Positions 39,024 to 49,263 of a stretch of DNA of 64,000 nt are shown piece by piece. A program made the translations under genes and the position numbers. Source of the stretch: Pilatotrama ljubarskyi. Taxonomy: Eukaryota > Basidiomycota > Agaricomycetes > Polyporales > Polyporaceae. The stretch spans positions 788,012 through 852,011 of the forward strand of contig MU277672.1 in assembly GCA_022385805.1 (NCBI GenBank). Direction: 5' to 3'. The notes under the pieces were generated by a model. It made no database searches and was not told where the DNA came from. It saw only the letters and a list, made by a program, of their open reading frames with translations. Every line of letters starts with the position of its first letter. Positions within the stretch are counted from its first letter, which is position 1.

Positions 39024-42000
39024 CAAGGGGGCATCACACCGGCTTTCAGCGAACATATCCTTCAAAAGCGCTGGGTAGGACTCCGGACACCAGGGGAGGG
39101 GGGGTACTACATTAGCCGAGATAAGATTGCGAGAACGCTCGATCTCTGTGAATGGCATGTATCCTCATCTCGTCCGAACTGTCTTCCGGTTCCTCTCGAT
39201 GCCCACCGTCGTAGACTCAGCTCTGCTTCGCTTCTGCGCCGCTGCCTCCGAAGCGACAAGCTCCTGCTGTGCCTCCTCGATATCGTCACTGTCTGGTACT
39301 GCGTTCTCCTCTCTCCACTTGTCCGTCCATTCTGTTGCAATCCCCATTGCGAGCTCCTCGGTCTTTGAGATATGCATATCCACGATGAAACGAGGAGGGA
39401 GATCCGGCAGGCTGTTGTCGTCGCCACAGTGTTCCATCAGTAAGTGGACCATCGCGTTATACTTCCAGATTGTCCGCGGCTCTCCCAAAGGTGTCCGTGC
39501 AGGGCAGAAGGGACAGTGAATTGGGACGTTTGTCGAAGGTGTGGACACCGTCGTCTTGCAAGCGGAAGCATACGACATGCCTGTGTAGTGGTACGGGCAG
39601 CTTGATGATATCTTGTAGCTGCTTCCTCTCTTTGATAAGTGGGTAGTGCATTTACCCTCGCGTCCGCAAAATCCACAGGGCTCGACGTCGACCTATGATG
39701 ACCCGTTTGTTAGTCACACAAACCCGATTGCAATGAGCACTCCACAAACCTCTACAAGCAATTCCTTGTCATCCGGTATGTCCCTCATCGAAAATAGGAT
39801 GTGATGTCCGACATGATTTCGCATGCGTGAAACCGTAAGCTTTTCGCCGCATAGGAAGCACGGGACGAGCCTGTTCCCGCTCAACTTATCCACTGATAGG
39901 AGCTCCGGTATGTCCTTCACGATGAGCTGCGGACCTGGGGTATTGCAGTGAGCTTGTCTCAAGGGTGGATTTGACGACTCTGACTTACCCGTTTCGTCTT
40001 TGTAGGGCAATGCATCTGATCGTGCAGCGAAGGGAAGACGGTCGATATTGGCAACAATCTCGTCAAGTTGGGGATTCAGCGCGCTCCACGCGCTCTCCAG
40101 CGTTTGCTCCAACTGTGCCGCCGATAACGACCAGGTCATCCGAGATGTGGGAGCCGTCCCCTCGTGTCCTACAGCAGGCTGCTCGTCCTCTGCCGGAGGT
40201 GGCGGTGCGACGACTGATGGACCGAGGGGGAAGAGGAGGGCACCTGGCACAAGGAAGGTGTGCTTCGGACCTGTCGTTGCGGACCGCTTCTCACTCTCAA
40301 ACTGAGCATACTGATGATCCCAGAGCCATCGCGTGTCCGCAGTGTCGTCGGAGAGGTCTTGCACCTTGCGCATCCGCAAGACCTGCACTAGGGCCTTGAC
40401 CGGTGAGTCTTCACGCTCCATCTCGCTGAGTTCGACTGATGTCGTCCTTCTCAGCCTTTCACCATCGGTCTGGAACTCGAGGATTTCTACCACAGCGAGG
40501 CAGATCATGCCGCCAATGCGTATGAGTACTGCAGCTATGTCGCCGCACTTGATGAGGTCCTCCCCGTCAAGGTCTTGCATGTTCAAGCTGTCGTGAGTGC
40601 GACCGTGCAGGTCCTCGAGCGTCACTCCACGCACTCGAAGGATCCGCATTGTGGCCTTCCGAGATCGTTTCGCGGTAAGGAAAATGGTGACGACCGATGC
40701 TTTGAGGTAGGACTTCCCATCGATCTCCAGGAAGGCGTCCTCGCTAAAGATTTGCAAAGAGTCTAGCTGCGGAGCATTCCCCACCCGTTGCGAAAGACGG
40801 AGGAAGTCATCCAGTCCAACGCCTTCAGGTTCGTCGTCAAAGCCGCCCTCGGGATCTCCATCTGCACTGACATCATCTCCTACAGGCGCGGTGGTACCGC
40901 CGCCCTGAGAGGAGTGGCCCGCATGCGGGTCCGGCTCTTCGCCGTCGCCTAGATCCTTCAGCAAGCAAGCGGGCTCTGCGGCCTCCGTTCGTGCGTCATC
41001 AGGGTCGTAGTGGCATCCGACATAGACACCGAGGGGTCGCAAGAGGTCACGCCCTCCGTCGTCAGGGAAGGCCGCATCGAAGTCGACGCAGGCGGCACTA
41101 CCAAGGTACTTCTCCAATACCGTGTTCGCTTCCGCACGACCTCTCGCCCACTCTGCGGCTAGCTCAACGTCACCGACCTTGACGTTCCCTATCCATGAGC
41201 GTGGGTTCACGTGGTCAACCCCCATTGCGTCTTTCAGAGCGAGTCGCTGATGTCCACGGTCCAGTGCAGGGTCACGCTCGAAGATTCCCTGGATGAGCGC
41301 GCTAGTAGCGAGTTTCTCGGCAAGCTGCAGGGCATCAAAATTGCGATTGTGGTCCTGCGTACGACAGTCCCCGAAGAGGCCCTCCAGGCGATCAGTACCT
41401 TCCAGGATGATGTAGAACGGTAGGTCTGGATCGACAAGCTGCAGTCGAGCGACTGTGATAACAATATTCTTGATGATCGCTTGGGAGTCTGCGTAGAGCG
41501 CGCCCGTCATGAACTTCGTCCCATGCTTGATCCAAAGTGCAGCGATGAGGTGAGCGTATGTCGCAAGTAATCGGATCTGGTCTGACAAGCTCATCTGGAT
41601 CGAAATGAACGGAAGGAGGAAGTAGCCGAGAGTTTGCGCGAGGAAGGACAGAACGAGCCTGCGGTGAGCAGCCGAAGGAAGGTCCGGAGCAGGTGTGTCA
41701 TCTTCGAGTCTGATGAGACTCTGAAGGAGGTTCACGGCTTTCGGAACATTCTGCTTATCAGTGGGATCCAGGAGCTGTCGCGCCTTACTGGCCGTAATCC
41801 CAGGCAACGTCTGTAGATGTGCGAAGAGGTCGTGGCAGGTAAGGAGCGTGTCAGAGACCAGTATGCCCTTGGGGTTGCGAGCGAGCGTTGCGAACCCTGT
41901 TGCGAGTCAGACATTAGTGGACGCCGAGTGACTGAGGCATGCATGAAGTGCTCTACTGACGTTTGATGACATGCTTCGGATCGCATGTCCCACATAGTCC

Positions 42001-44364
42001 GCGGGGTCCCGTGTAACAATTCAAGCCTCGAAGACTACGGAGAAGGCGGCCCAAAGGTGCGTCTCTTTCAAGCAGCTCTGTCATGCACAGAACAAAGCGT
42101 GCTCGTCGGAACGAGGACTCCCCATCACTTGCGAGTGCCCAGACAGGGCCGTGCACGAGCTCACCACATGGGTGTGTGCGCCAGACGTCAAGAAATGTCC
42201 GGATCCAGTCTGCAAGTTCTTCCCCAGTCTCATGCTTGCATGAGGGCGAGAGGAGCACCGGGACAGGTGTGTAGTAGTCCGTCTTTGCATAGGGCGCGAT
42301 AGCAGCAACTGTCCCGTCCTTCCCATAGCAGCATGTTGTGGTCGGCGATGTCTCCGATCCATGAAGAGCTTGCTCGATCTCCTTGACCACATCGAGCCCG
42401 GTCACGCGTGTGCGGAGGTGCTGACTGTGCTCGCGGCACAACCCTAGGATGCTATTGCGATCTGTGTCGTAGCGGCAGCGTTCCTCGAGTGCGACACCAT
42501 CTATCATGAGGATCAGTCCAGCAGCAGTGGGTCTTCGACCTGGCTCGTCAGCGGCACCCTCCGGTACGGTGAGATCTTGTGACCGCAGCAACATTGCGGG
42601 CTTGAGCTGTGGGTTGCAAAGAGCAGTGATGTTTGCGGACATCTCAGACTCGGTTGGTTTACTAATGCAAGGGAGAAGATGTGGGATTGTCGTGTGACGA
42701 CTGACTGTCGTGGCAGAGGGAAGACCGTGCGAGTGTGCCAGTGCGTAGAGAAGTTGTGGGCCTCCCAAAGCCTTCGCGAGAAAGGCTACGTCCAGTTCAC
42801 GGCTGCTGAAGCCTCCCCGGGGTGTATAGAGCCCTTCAATCGACTGCTCAATCCGGGAGATGAGTGTACGGGGGCTCGCGCCCTTTCGGAGAGCAACCGT
42901 CAGGAGGCGGCGAAGACGGTGGACGTCGTGGCTAGCAAGAAGCATGACAAGGCGCTGGTTGTCTGTAATTCTCCGTCGCGCTACAGAGAGTTTACGCTCT
43001 GTGTTCCATTGCTATAATTGAAGACAACGTGGGTGAGTGCGATGCTAACAAGAGTTCATGATGCTCAAAATACCTTACCTTGAGCCGTAACTTCCGTAAC
43101 TCATGGACTGTCTTCCGAAGACTGGCGTGGAGCTGCTTGTATGTCAGAGCCATCCAAGGAGTATGATCCGCCGCAGAGATAGCCCTCTTCATGACCCGGT
43201 CAAATTGCAAGGATGTCGGTACCGCTGAGCAAGTAGGACAGACCCCCTCGCCCTCAAAGGCATAGCGAGTGCAATCCTCGGAGCGTATGCGCAGCCAGTG
43301 ATCATTCTCGATGGCGACAGGCTCCCATGGGAGATCGTTTTTGGCATGCCGATGATATGGGTAGGTACTCCATACAGACCCAGGCTTCCACTCGACAAGG
43401 GCACCCTTGCACTCGCGCATCGTGGAAGCAGACTGCATATCGGTGATGGCAGTGCAGAGTTCACCAACTTGGTGGTCCACCGGTTCCGAGTCCTCAGGCG
43501 ATGGCTCGTCAAGCAACCCGGACCCAACTGCTTCGTCAAGTACAGCAGACGGCATAGGAGGCGAATTGAAACTGGAATGTGGTGCTGATATAGTAGGCGT
43601 GACTGTGGGTGTGGCGGTACTCGATGATGGCCGGCTGCGATACATGCTGAGCGAAGTAGGTGGTACTCCTGGCTGAGGCCTATGCAAGGAGGTGCCACTC
43701 GGAGTGGGAGTCACGGAGGAGCCCATCGTATTGAGTATCGCGGAAACTCTCGCCTGCTCCTCCTGTAGTCTCCGCTGCTCTGCCAGTTTGCGACAATGAT
43801 TGGACCTCCGATGCGTGAAAAAGTAAGAAGAATTCCCATGCTTGGTGAGGTAGACGAGAAGACCGCAGAGGTCGCATACGATTGTGTGCCTTTGCGTTTC
43901 GTGGTCGTACACTGTGTGAAGCACGAGCTCATCGCCAACATGAACTGCGATAGGGGTTACAATGGAGCTGTTGGTCTCCATCGTATTCCAGAGAATGTAT
44001 AGTAGAGGCGAAAGGCGAGCTCGCACTGAGACTCGAGCGTACGGTGAGTCTGCCGAGCCTGCACTGATAAGATCGCCTGATCTGGTAGATCACCGGCGTC
44101 TCTGCACTTGCTCTGCCGCCCCGGTATTTACATGAGTCCTGCCCTCTCAGAATAATGTGAGAATGCCTCCGAGTGGTGTCAGGTCGAAGTAGTAGTATAA
44201 AATGGCATGCTAGCTCAATATGAAGCGTCACCGATGGCCCGGAGGCGAGATATGGGAGATTGAAGAGAAACGGCTTGGAAAAGTGAAAAATGGACCCCGA
44301 ACACCTGATTGGGGGTAGTACTACATAGGTTGATATCAGCGCTCCCTGGAGTGATGCCCCCCTG
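39024..44364 (-). mobile_element. Complete DNA transposon with terminal inverted repeats, superfamily not assigned
   Basis: The 5,341-bp unit is bracketed by TTGTGGAC repeats. The left end reads CAAGGGGGCATCACACC; the right end, read inward, is CAGGGGGGCATCACTCC, matching at 15 of 17 positions and 16 of 19 with the next two bases. Near each end lies a related subterminal motif, GGGGGGGTACTACAT at 39098-39112 and GGGGGTAGTACTACAT at 44311-44326. A single five-exon gene for a 1,524-aa transposase-like protein fills most of the unit and is uninterrupted. Eight-base duplications and termini starting CA(G/A)G recall hAT, P and KDZ elements, but the protein lacks the hallmark motifs I know for those. 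The near-identical ends, exact duplication and open frame suggest recent activity. Confidence 0.85.
39165..43981 (-). CDS. Large transposase-like protein, RNase H-like (DDE) core with zinc-binding modules
   Basis: Five exons (43981-43079, 43011-41961, 41896-39989, 39934-39750, 39692-39165) join in frame to 1,524 aa. An N-terminal zinc-finger-like module (residues about 36-63) has CDLCG followed by HRRSNHC. Candidate catalytic acids are D472 in LILMIDGVALEE, D597 in WALASDGESSFRRA and E822 in LEGTDRLEGLFGDCRTQDHNRNF, the last resembling the helix holding the final acid in RNase H-like transposases. CDPKHVIKRF lies between. The C-terminal third adds further Cys/His clusters (CFLCG...HVGHH, CGFCG, CPFCP...HLLMEHC). 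From memory, related unnamed proteins with GTDRLE..FG and D.KHV.KR motifs are abundant in Agaricomycetes. Start ATG at 43981; the earlier frame has no ATG. Confidence 0.75.
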
Positions 44365-44372
44365 TTGTGGAC
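44365..44372. repeat. 8-bp target-site duplication, right
   Basis: TTGTGGAC, identical to 39016-39023. Confidence 0.85.
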
Positions 44373-44659
44373 AGTAGCAACATCACTAGGTCGCTTCGGG
44401 TGCGAACGTGGTCGGCACATGCTGCGGAGGATTCGTCGGACGCGTTGTTACCGACGCCGCCAATGCTTAGGCTACGCTTGCGGTAGTTCGCCAGACTGGA
44501 CACCGTCGTTGTAGACGGATCCTTCAGTGTTCGTGGCATACTCGGAGGCTCACTGCTAGCCAAGATCACAGATGTACCTGAGCCACGACGTGTACAGGCA
44601 GCAAATTCGATCGTAGTATCTGATATGTACATCGTGAAGTGAACCATCCCAATCCAAGA

Positions 44660-47212
44660 TTTGAGAGCTCTAGCTATGATACAACGACGACGGCGATAGC
44701 GGTATATGTACAAACAGCTCATATGCTGAACAAGTGCGAGATAACGTAGACGGAGCACGACAAGCGCTACGAGAAACGGGACAAGTGAGAGCGGTGAGGG
44801 GGACGAGAGCAATCAAGATCTATGTACAAGTCGGTACACAAGAAGAGCATGGAGAGTGTGAGAGTTTTGCGATGGATGAGGGTGCCTGCGACAATCTTTT
44901 GGCTTTCGCGACAACGCGTGTCTGGAACGCAGCTCAGGTGTCCTTGGCCTGCCCCACCTTTGAAGAAGCTCCCATAGTGAGGAAGGGCAAACACTTGTCT
45001 CGCAAAGCCGCGAGGATATCCTGCTAAACGCGCTCAACATGCTGTCAACAAGGGGTAGTACGGGTATCGACGCACCGAGAGGGCCGCTGCGAGCTTGTTG
45101 CGGCCCAACGAAGGCCCCTCTCCAGCGATCTGCTCAGCCTTCTCCTCTCGAACGCTCACGGAGACCGCAGATTCGTGCTGGAGATGGCTGTTCGCGCCTT
45201 CTCCATTGATAGCGACGCGTCCCTGTCGATCGTACCAGGGTTGCATTGAGTGGAGGGCATAGTGCGGCAGCAGAACGACACGTACTTCTTCCATAGCGGC
45301 CTCTTCTTCCCACAGGGGATCTTCTACGTAGCGATAATCCACCGTCCTCTGCATTGGGTGCCGTTGATGTTGAATGTAAAAGACGCGTCGTGACGTGGTA
45401 CGCACCAACAGGCGATCGCGGCACCGCTCAGGCACCACTCTGGGGTACGGGTGATACCTCTCCATGTGCGACGCGCGGTATGCGGGGAGGCGCGACGAGC
45501 GGGTGTTGCGGATTTGGGGCGGGGACGAGAGCACCAGGGTGATAGAAGGGTAGGGCGGGTCGATGCGAGGCATGAATTATATTGTGGGGTAGACGAGGCG
45601 ACAAGAGCGATGGCGACGACGACAGCGAGAGGAACTCAAGTACAGCGCAAAGGAGGGTGGAGGAAGGGTGTGTGTGCAAGAGCGAATGGGGGAGAAGAGA
45701 GAGGGTGCAGGACGCGGCAGCCCCCGTCGACGAGATTAAGTAGGATGGAATCAATGGGGAGAAAAGCAACGACCCTGGATCCGCACGCCTGCTTAGCTGA
45801 TGCCACTTCTGTCAACGCCCTCTCCCAGCACAATACCGCTTCGCCCCACCCCGCGCGCCTTGCCGAATCGGAACCTCGCCCTTGCGCGATTCTAGCTCCC
45901 AGATCTCACGCATAGGAAATGGCCATTGCGTCGACAAGAAAGCGAGCGTGCTTGAGAGAGAGCAGTCAAGTGCAAGGTCGAGCTGCCAGAAGCCAGGAGA
46001 GGTAAGAGCGCTGGCGTGTCCTGCATGTCCTCGTCAACGCTCACTGCGCTGTGCAGCGCAATGGGCACTCCAGTCGCCATGCCAGTCGCCTACATTGATG
46101 CTGTATGATCTGTGTGCATCTATGCCATCTGATATGTGCACCTCCGAAGCGTCGCATGCCGATTTACTGAGGTTCCTCCTGGTGGCTCTCGCTCCCTAGA
46201 CGGGAAGCCAAACTGCCCGCGTCAACAGGCCGCTGTCCCCCCTGTGCGCTCCCCTTCCTCTCGAAAAGAAGAATGACACATTCACCGACATAGAACTCCT
46301 TTCAAACCCGCGAATGTGGCCATCGCGATGTCTTCTCCTCAATCCTAGCTCTCCGAGAACCTGTCACAGATCGCGTGACCCTGTCACCGGCGCTCTCGAC
46401 GGAAGATGATGGTGATCAAGCGGAAAAGGTGAGGCTTTCAGACTTGACCACCAACAGCTCCTGCATGAGAATCTGTCGTGTGCTGAAACGTCTGCCTCAA
46501 GCTAGTGTGATGTTTCAAGACCGTGTGCGGAAGTCTGTCGTCAAGGCGAAGAGTCAAGACGGAAGCATATATGCCCTTGCAAAAACGAGGCGTACGGGCT
46601 GCGGCAATGCCGCCCAATGCAGCGTGATTGAGCATGAAGAAGACGAGGACACTCCGAAGAAGAGGAACGTGCAAGATGTGTGACGAACGGAAGACATACG
46701 ATGGGGGACGTACCACAATGCCACAAGAGCAGCGTGTGCCGCAAAGACGCGTCCAGCCCAATGGCAGGGCAGCTCCATGCAGGAGAAGGCGTCCCCCATG
46801 CCATGTCGTGAGCAGAGAGGTGCTTCGAGACTGAGCAGGCGGACAACATGGCCCGAGAGGGCAGCGCGACCGGCCGGCTGGACGCAGACGACGGCCGGCC
46901 GGTGGTGTTGACCTTGACGCTGCCATTGTCTATGAAGCGCGGGATGGGAGGCCGATTCCTCTAATCAAGACGTCGAGGCGGGTTGAAGACCACGACACGA
47001 AGCGGATACGAGAAGACAAGAGCCGTGGACGCAAGCCAAGACGCGGCCAGGATATCCAACGTCGGATGCGCGAAGACGTCGTCGGGCATGCAAGTTTTGA
47101 AAAGAGACGGACAATGCGCCGAAGGGGCCATGGCCATGAAGGAGAGAGGAGAGCGCGAGGCGCATCGCCAGGGAGTGGAGGATGTTCGAATGTGGACCGG
47201 TTCGACTCGCCT
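44660..47212. repeat. Segmental duplication, unit 1
   Basis: This stretch is similar in order to 49264-51890, offset by about 4.6-4.7 kb. Anchors are CTATGATACAAC near 44673, the small gene at 44934-45573, CGACCCTGGATCCGCAC at 45770-45786, CTTGACCACCAACA near 46443, and a 21-bp identity at 47192-47212. Between anchors the copies have diverged strongly outside the gene. Limits are approximate. Apart from the small gene I recognise no coding sequence. Confidence 0.65.
44934..45573 (-). CDS. Small unknown protein, three-copy family, copy 2
   Basis: Exons 45573-45406, 45348-45286, 45222-45076 and 45020-44934 join in phase 0 to 154 aa. Shared blocks are MPRIDPPYPSITLVLSSP, SSRLPAYRASHMERYHPYP, RTVDYRYVEDPLWEEE, LGRNKLAAALS and DILAALRDKC. 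It is much closer to copy 3 than to copy 1, in keeping with their place in the same segmental duplication. The gene overlaps no other. A short A/T-rich box (CAATATAATTC) directly precedes the start codon, as in the sister copies. No domain, signal peptide or membrane helix. Confidence 0.75.
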
Positions 47213-48578
47213 CGCCAGCCACCGATCGATCCTCTCCCAGGTCCGGCAACCGCCTCCCCTGGGCCCGATCGCCTCTCCTCAGCCATCCCCGCCTCCCCCT
47301 CGTCCGTCTCTCGACCTGCCCGCCGCTTTCCACCGCTACATCGTCCGCCCCGACGACCAGCGAGCCAGCCGCAGCCTCCCCGCCTCTTTCCGCCCACAGC
47401 GCTTGCCGCCTACTCCTGAGAACATTGCTGAACTTGGCCACCGACTCACGGCACTCCTCTCGACGCACTCTCCGTCTCTACGCACTCTCTTGCCCACCCT
47501 CCTAGGATCCATCTGGCTTTCACGCCGGCGTTTCCCTCAGGTCGACGGCATCCCAAAACCCGCTCAATCAGGCGACGGCTTAGCCATCGGCAACCATAAC
47601 CAAAGAGGGCCCCAGCGACGAATCTGCGCGAGAAGCCTCGGTTTGCGATGCTTGTCGAAGAGCAGGAGAGAAGAGGACGCAGGTGCGGCCGTCAACAATA
47701 TTAATCACACTTCATCGTATCGGACGCATCCGGAGCTCCAGTTGGCTACGAGCTCGTGCTTGTGCTCCCTACAGCGTCGGCTACCGATAGGGAACGCGAC
47801 AAGGCATATAGGCTCCCGACCCCTTTCTTTCCCTCTTACTGCCAACCGTCGGACTCCTAGCCCCTGCGCAGCCTTTTACCGCCTGTCGCACTCCTGCGTG
47901 ATGTTCTGCGCCAAGCTGCGACCACCATCTTAGCCACCATCGCATCATCTGCCGAGAGCGAGACTTCCGCACCCCTTAGCTCTGGCCACCCACCGCCGTC
48001 CCTGATCCTGTCACTTGCGACGACGCATGCCGCCTGTGGGCTCTTCCGACGAAGTCGTGCATCCCAGCTCTTGCATCTATTCCGGCAGATGACCGCAACC
48101 TCGACGCCTTTTGGACGCAACATATCACAATATGTACGTGCACGACCCGAAGAACCTAGGAGTAGGTAGAAGCTGTCCCCTGTGAACCACGGATGCAACA
48201 GACTTCAAAACATGTGAGGAAGGCCTATCCAGGACGCTCTGGAAGTCGCACGTTTGGCAGACATAACTCAAGACGACCTACCGTCATAATCACCTTTGCC
48301 CTCCCGATGATACTGTCCGCACGGCATCTGTATGCCTGGGTGGGTTCTGAGCGTAAGGTGCGTCCTCATCCATCCACTATTTGTGTAGCCGACGGGCCTT
48401 CCTGAAGGATGGAGCAGTGAGGACGCCGCGCCCGCCCGCTTTGGTCTGCACGAGGTGGCGGAGGCAGCGGTGAGCTTACGGGAATATGCATCGGAGCGAC
48501 TTCATGGTGCGCCTGCTTCGTTTGACCCGCCCGCACACCTTGTCAACCGGTCTGGGTCTATACCACCTGGTCTGGCAT

Positions 48579-48646
<68 letters not shown>

Positions 48647-49263
48647 TGCCGCTAGCAACAGTGTCCTTCCTACGCCCAGCATGAGGGAATTGAATGGGGC
48701 TCATCCCCGCGCCGAACACGTCCTGGTGCAGAGGGTTGGCGGCTCCGCCGCTGCATCTTCACAGCACGGGACCGGCCAAGGTTGTGGTCATAGCGGCCCA
48801 AGCCACACTTGGCGATCATGCGAACCTACTCTAGCACATCCAAGAGACTCGAATGTGCATGTCCGGCAGGAATGCGTGGATTCGGAGAGACACCATGAAG
48901 CTCTCATGGGCCGCATCACTGAAGTAGTGTGCGATGTTTTACGCGACTGCTTAGACCTTTTGCGTCCTGAGGCTGCGCTATGAAATATACGACACTTTCT
49001 GTTCTGACGCCAAGTACCGTCATCAGGTCGTTGAGCTCGAACAACATCCCCGGGCTCATCCGTACCAACATTACATTACGAGTCACACAAGACGTTCAGC
49101 GCCGAGGGCAGCGTGTCACTGCAGAATCCCCTAGACTCCAGCCCAATGCAATATCCAAGTAAGAGCTCAAGCGCTCAATGACAGCGTTCCTCATGTTAGG
49201 GCGGGAGCGGGATCTGATATACTAGTATGTACAACGCGAAACTATGCAGCAGTTCAAGAAACC
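45574..49263. other. Gene-poor accessory stretch containing the duplicated flank and a C tract
   Basis: No supported gene in about 3.7 kb. Up to about 47.2 kb it is the first copy of the segmental duplication. The plus-strand frame 46983-47933 is Arg/Ser/Pro-rich and is not conserved in frame with the second copy, so it is not called. The region also contains 66 consecutive C residues at 48581-48646. Confidence 0.4.
48581..48646. repeat. Homopolymer tract of 66 C
   Basis: Unbroken run of C between GGTCTGGCATTG and TGCCGCTAGC. It could be a genuine unstable tract or an assembly/sequencing artefact. A chance frame across it encodes poly-Pro and should be ignored. Confidence 0.95.

Noticed and set aside
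46983..47933. 316-codon plus-strand frame in the segmental duplication
   Set aside because: Low-complexity Ser/Pro/Arg sequence; the frame is not kept in the second duplication unit.
48455..48983. Poly-Pro and poly-Gly open frames
   Set aside because: Both arise only from translating the 66-C tract.
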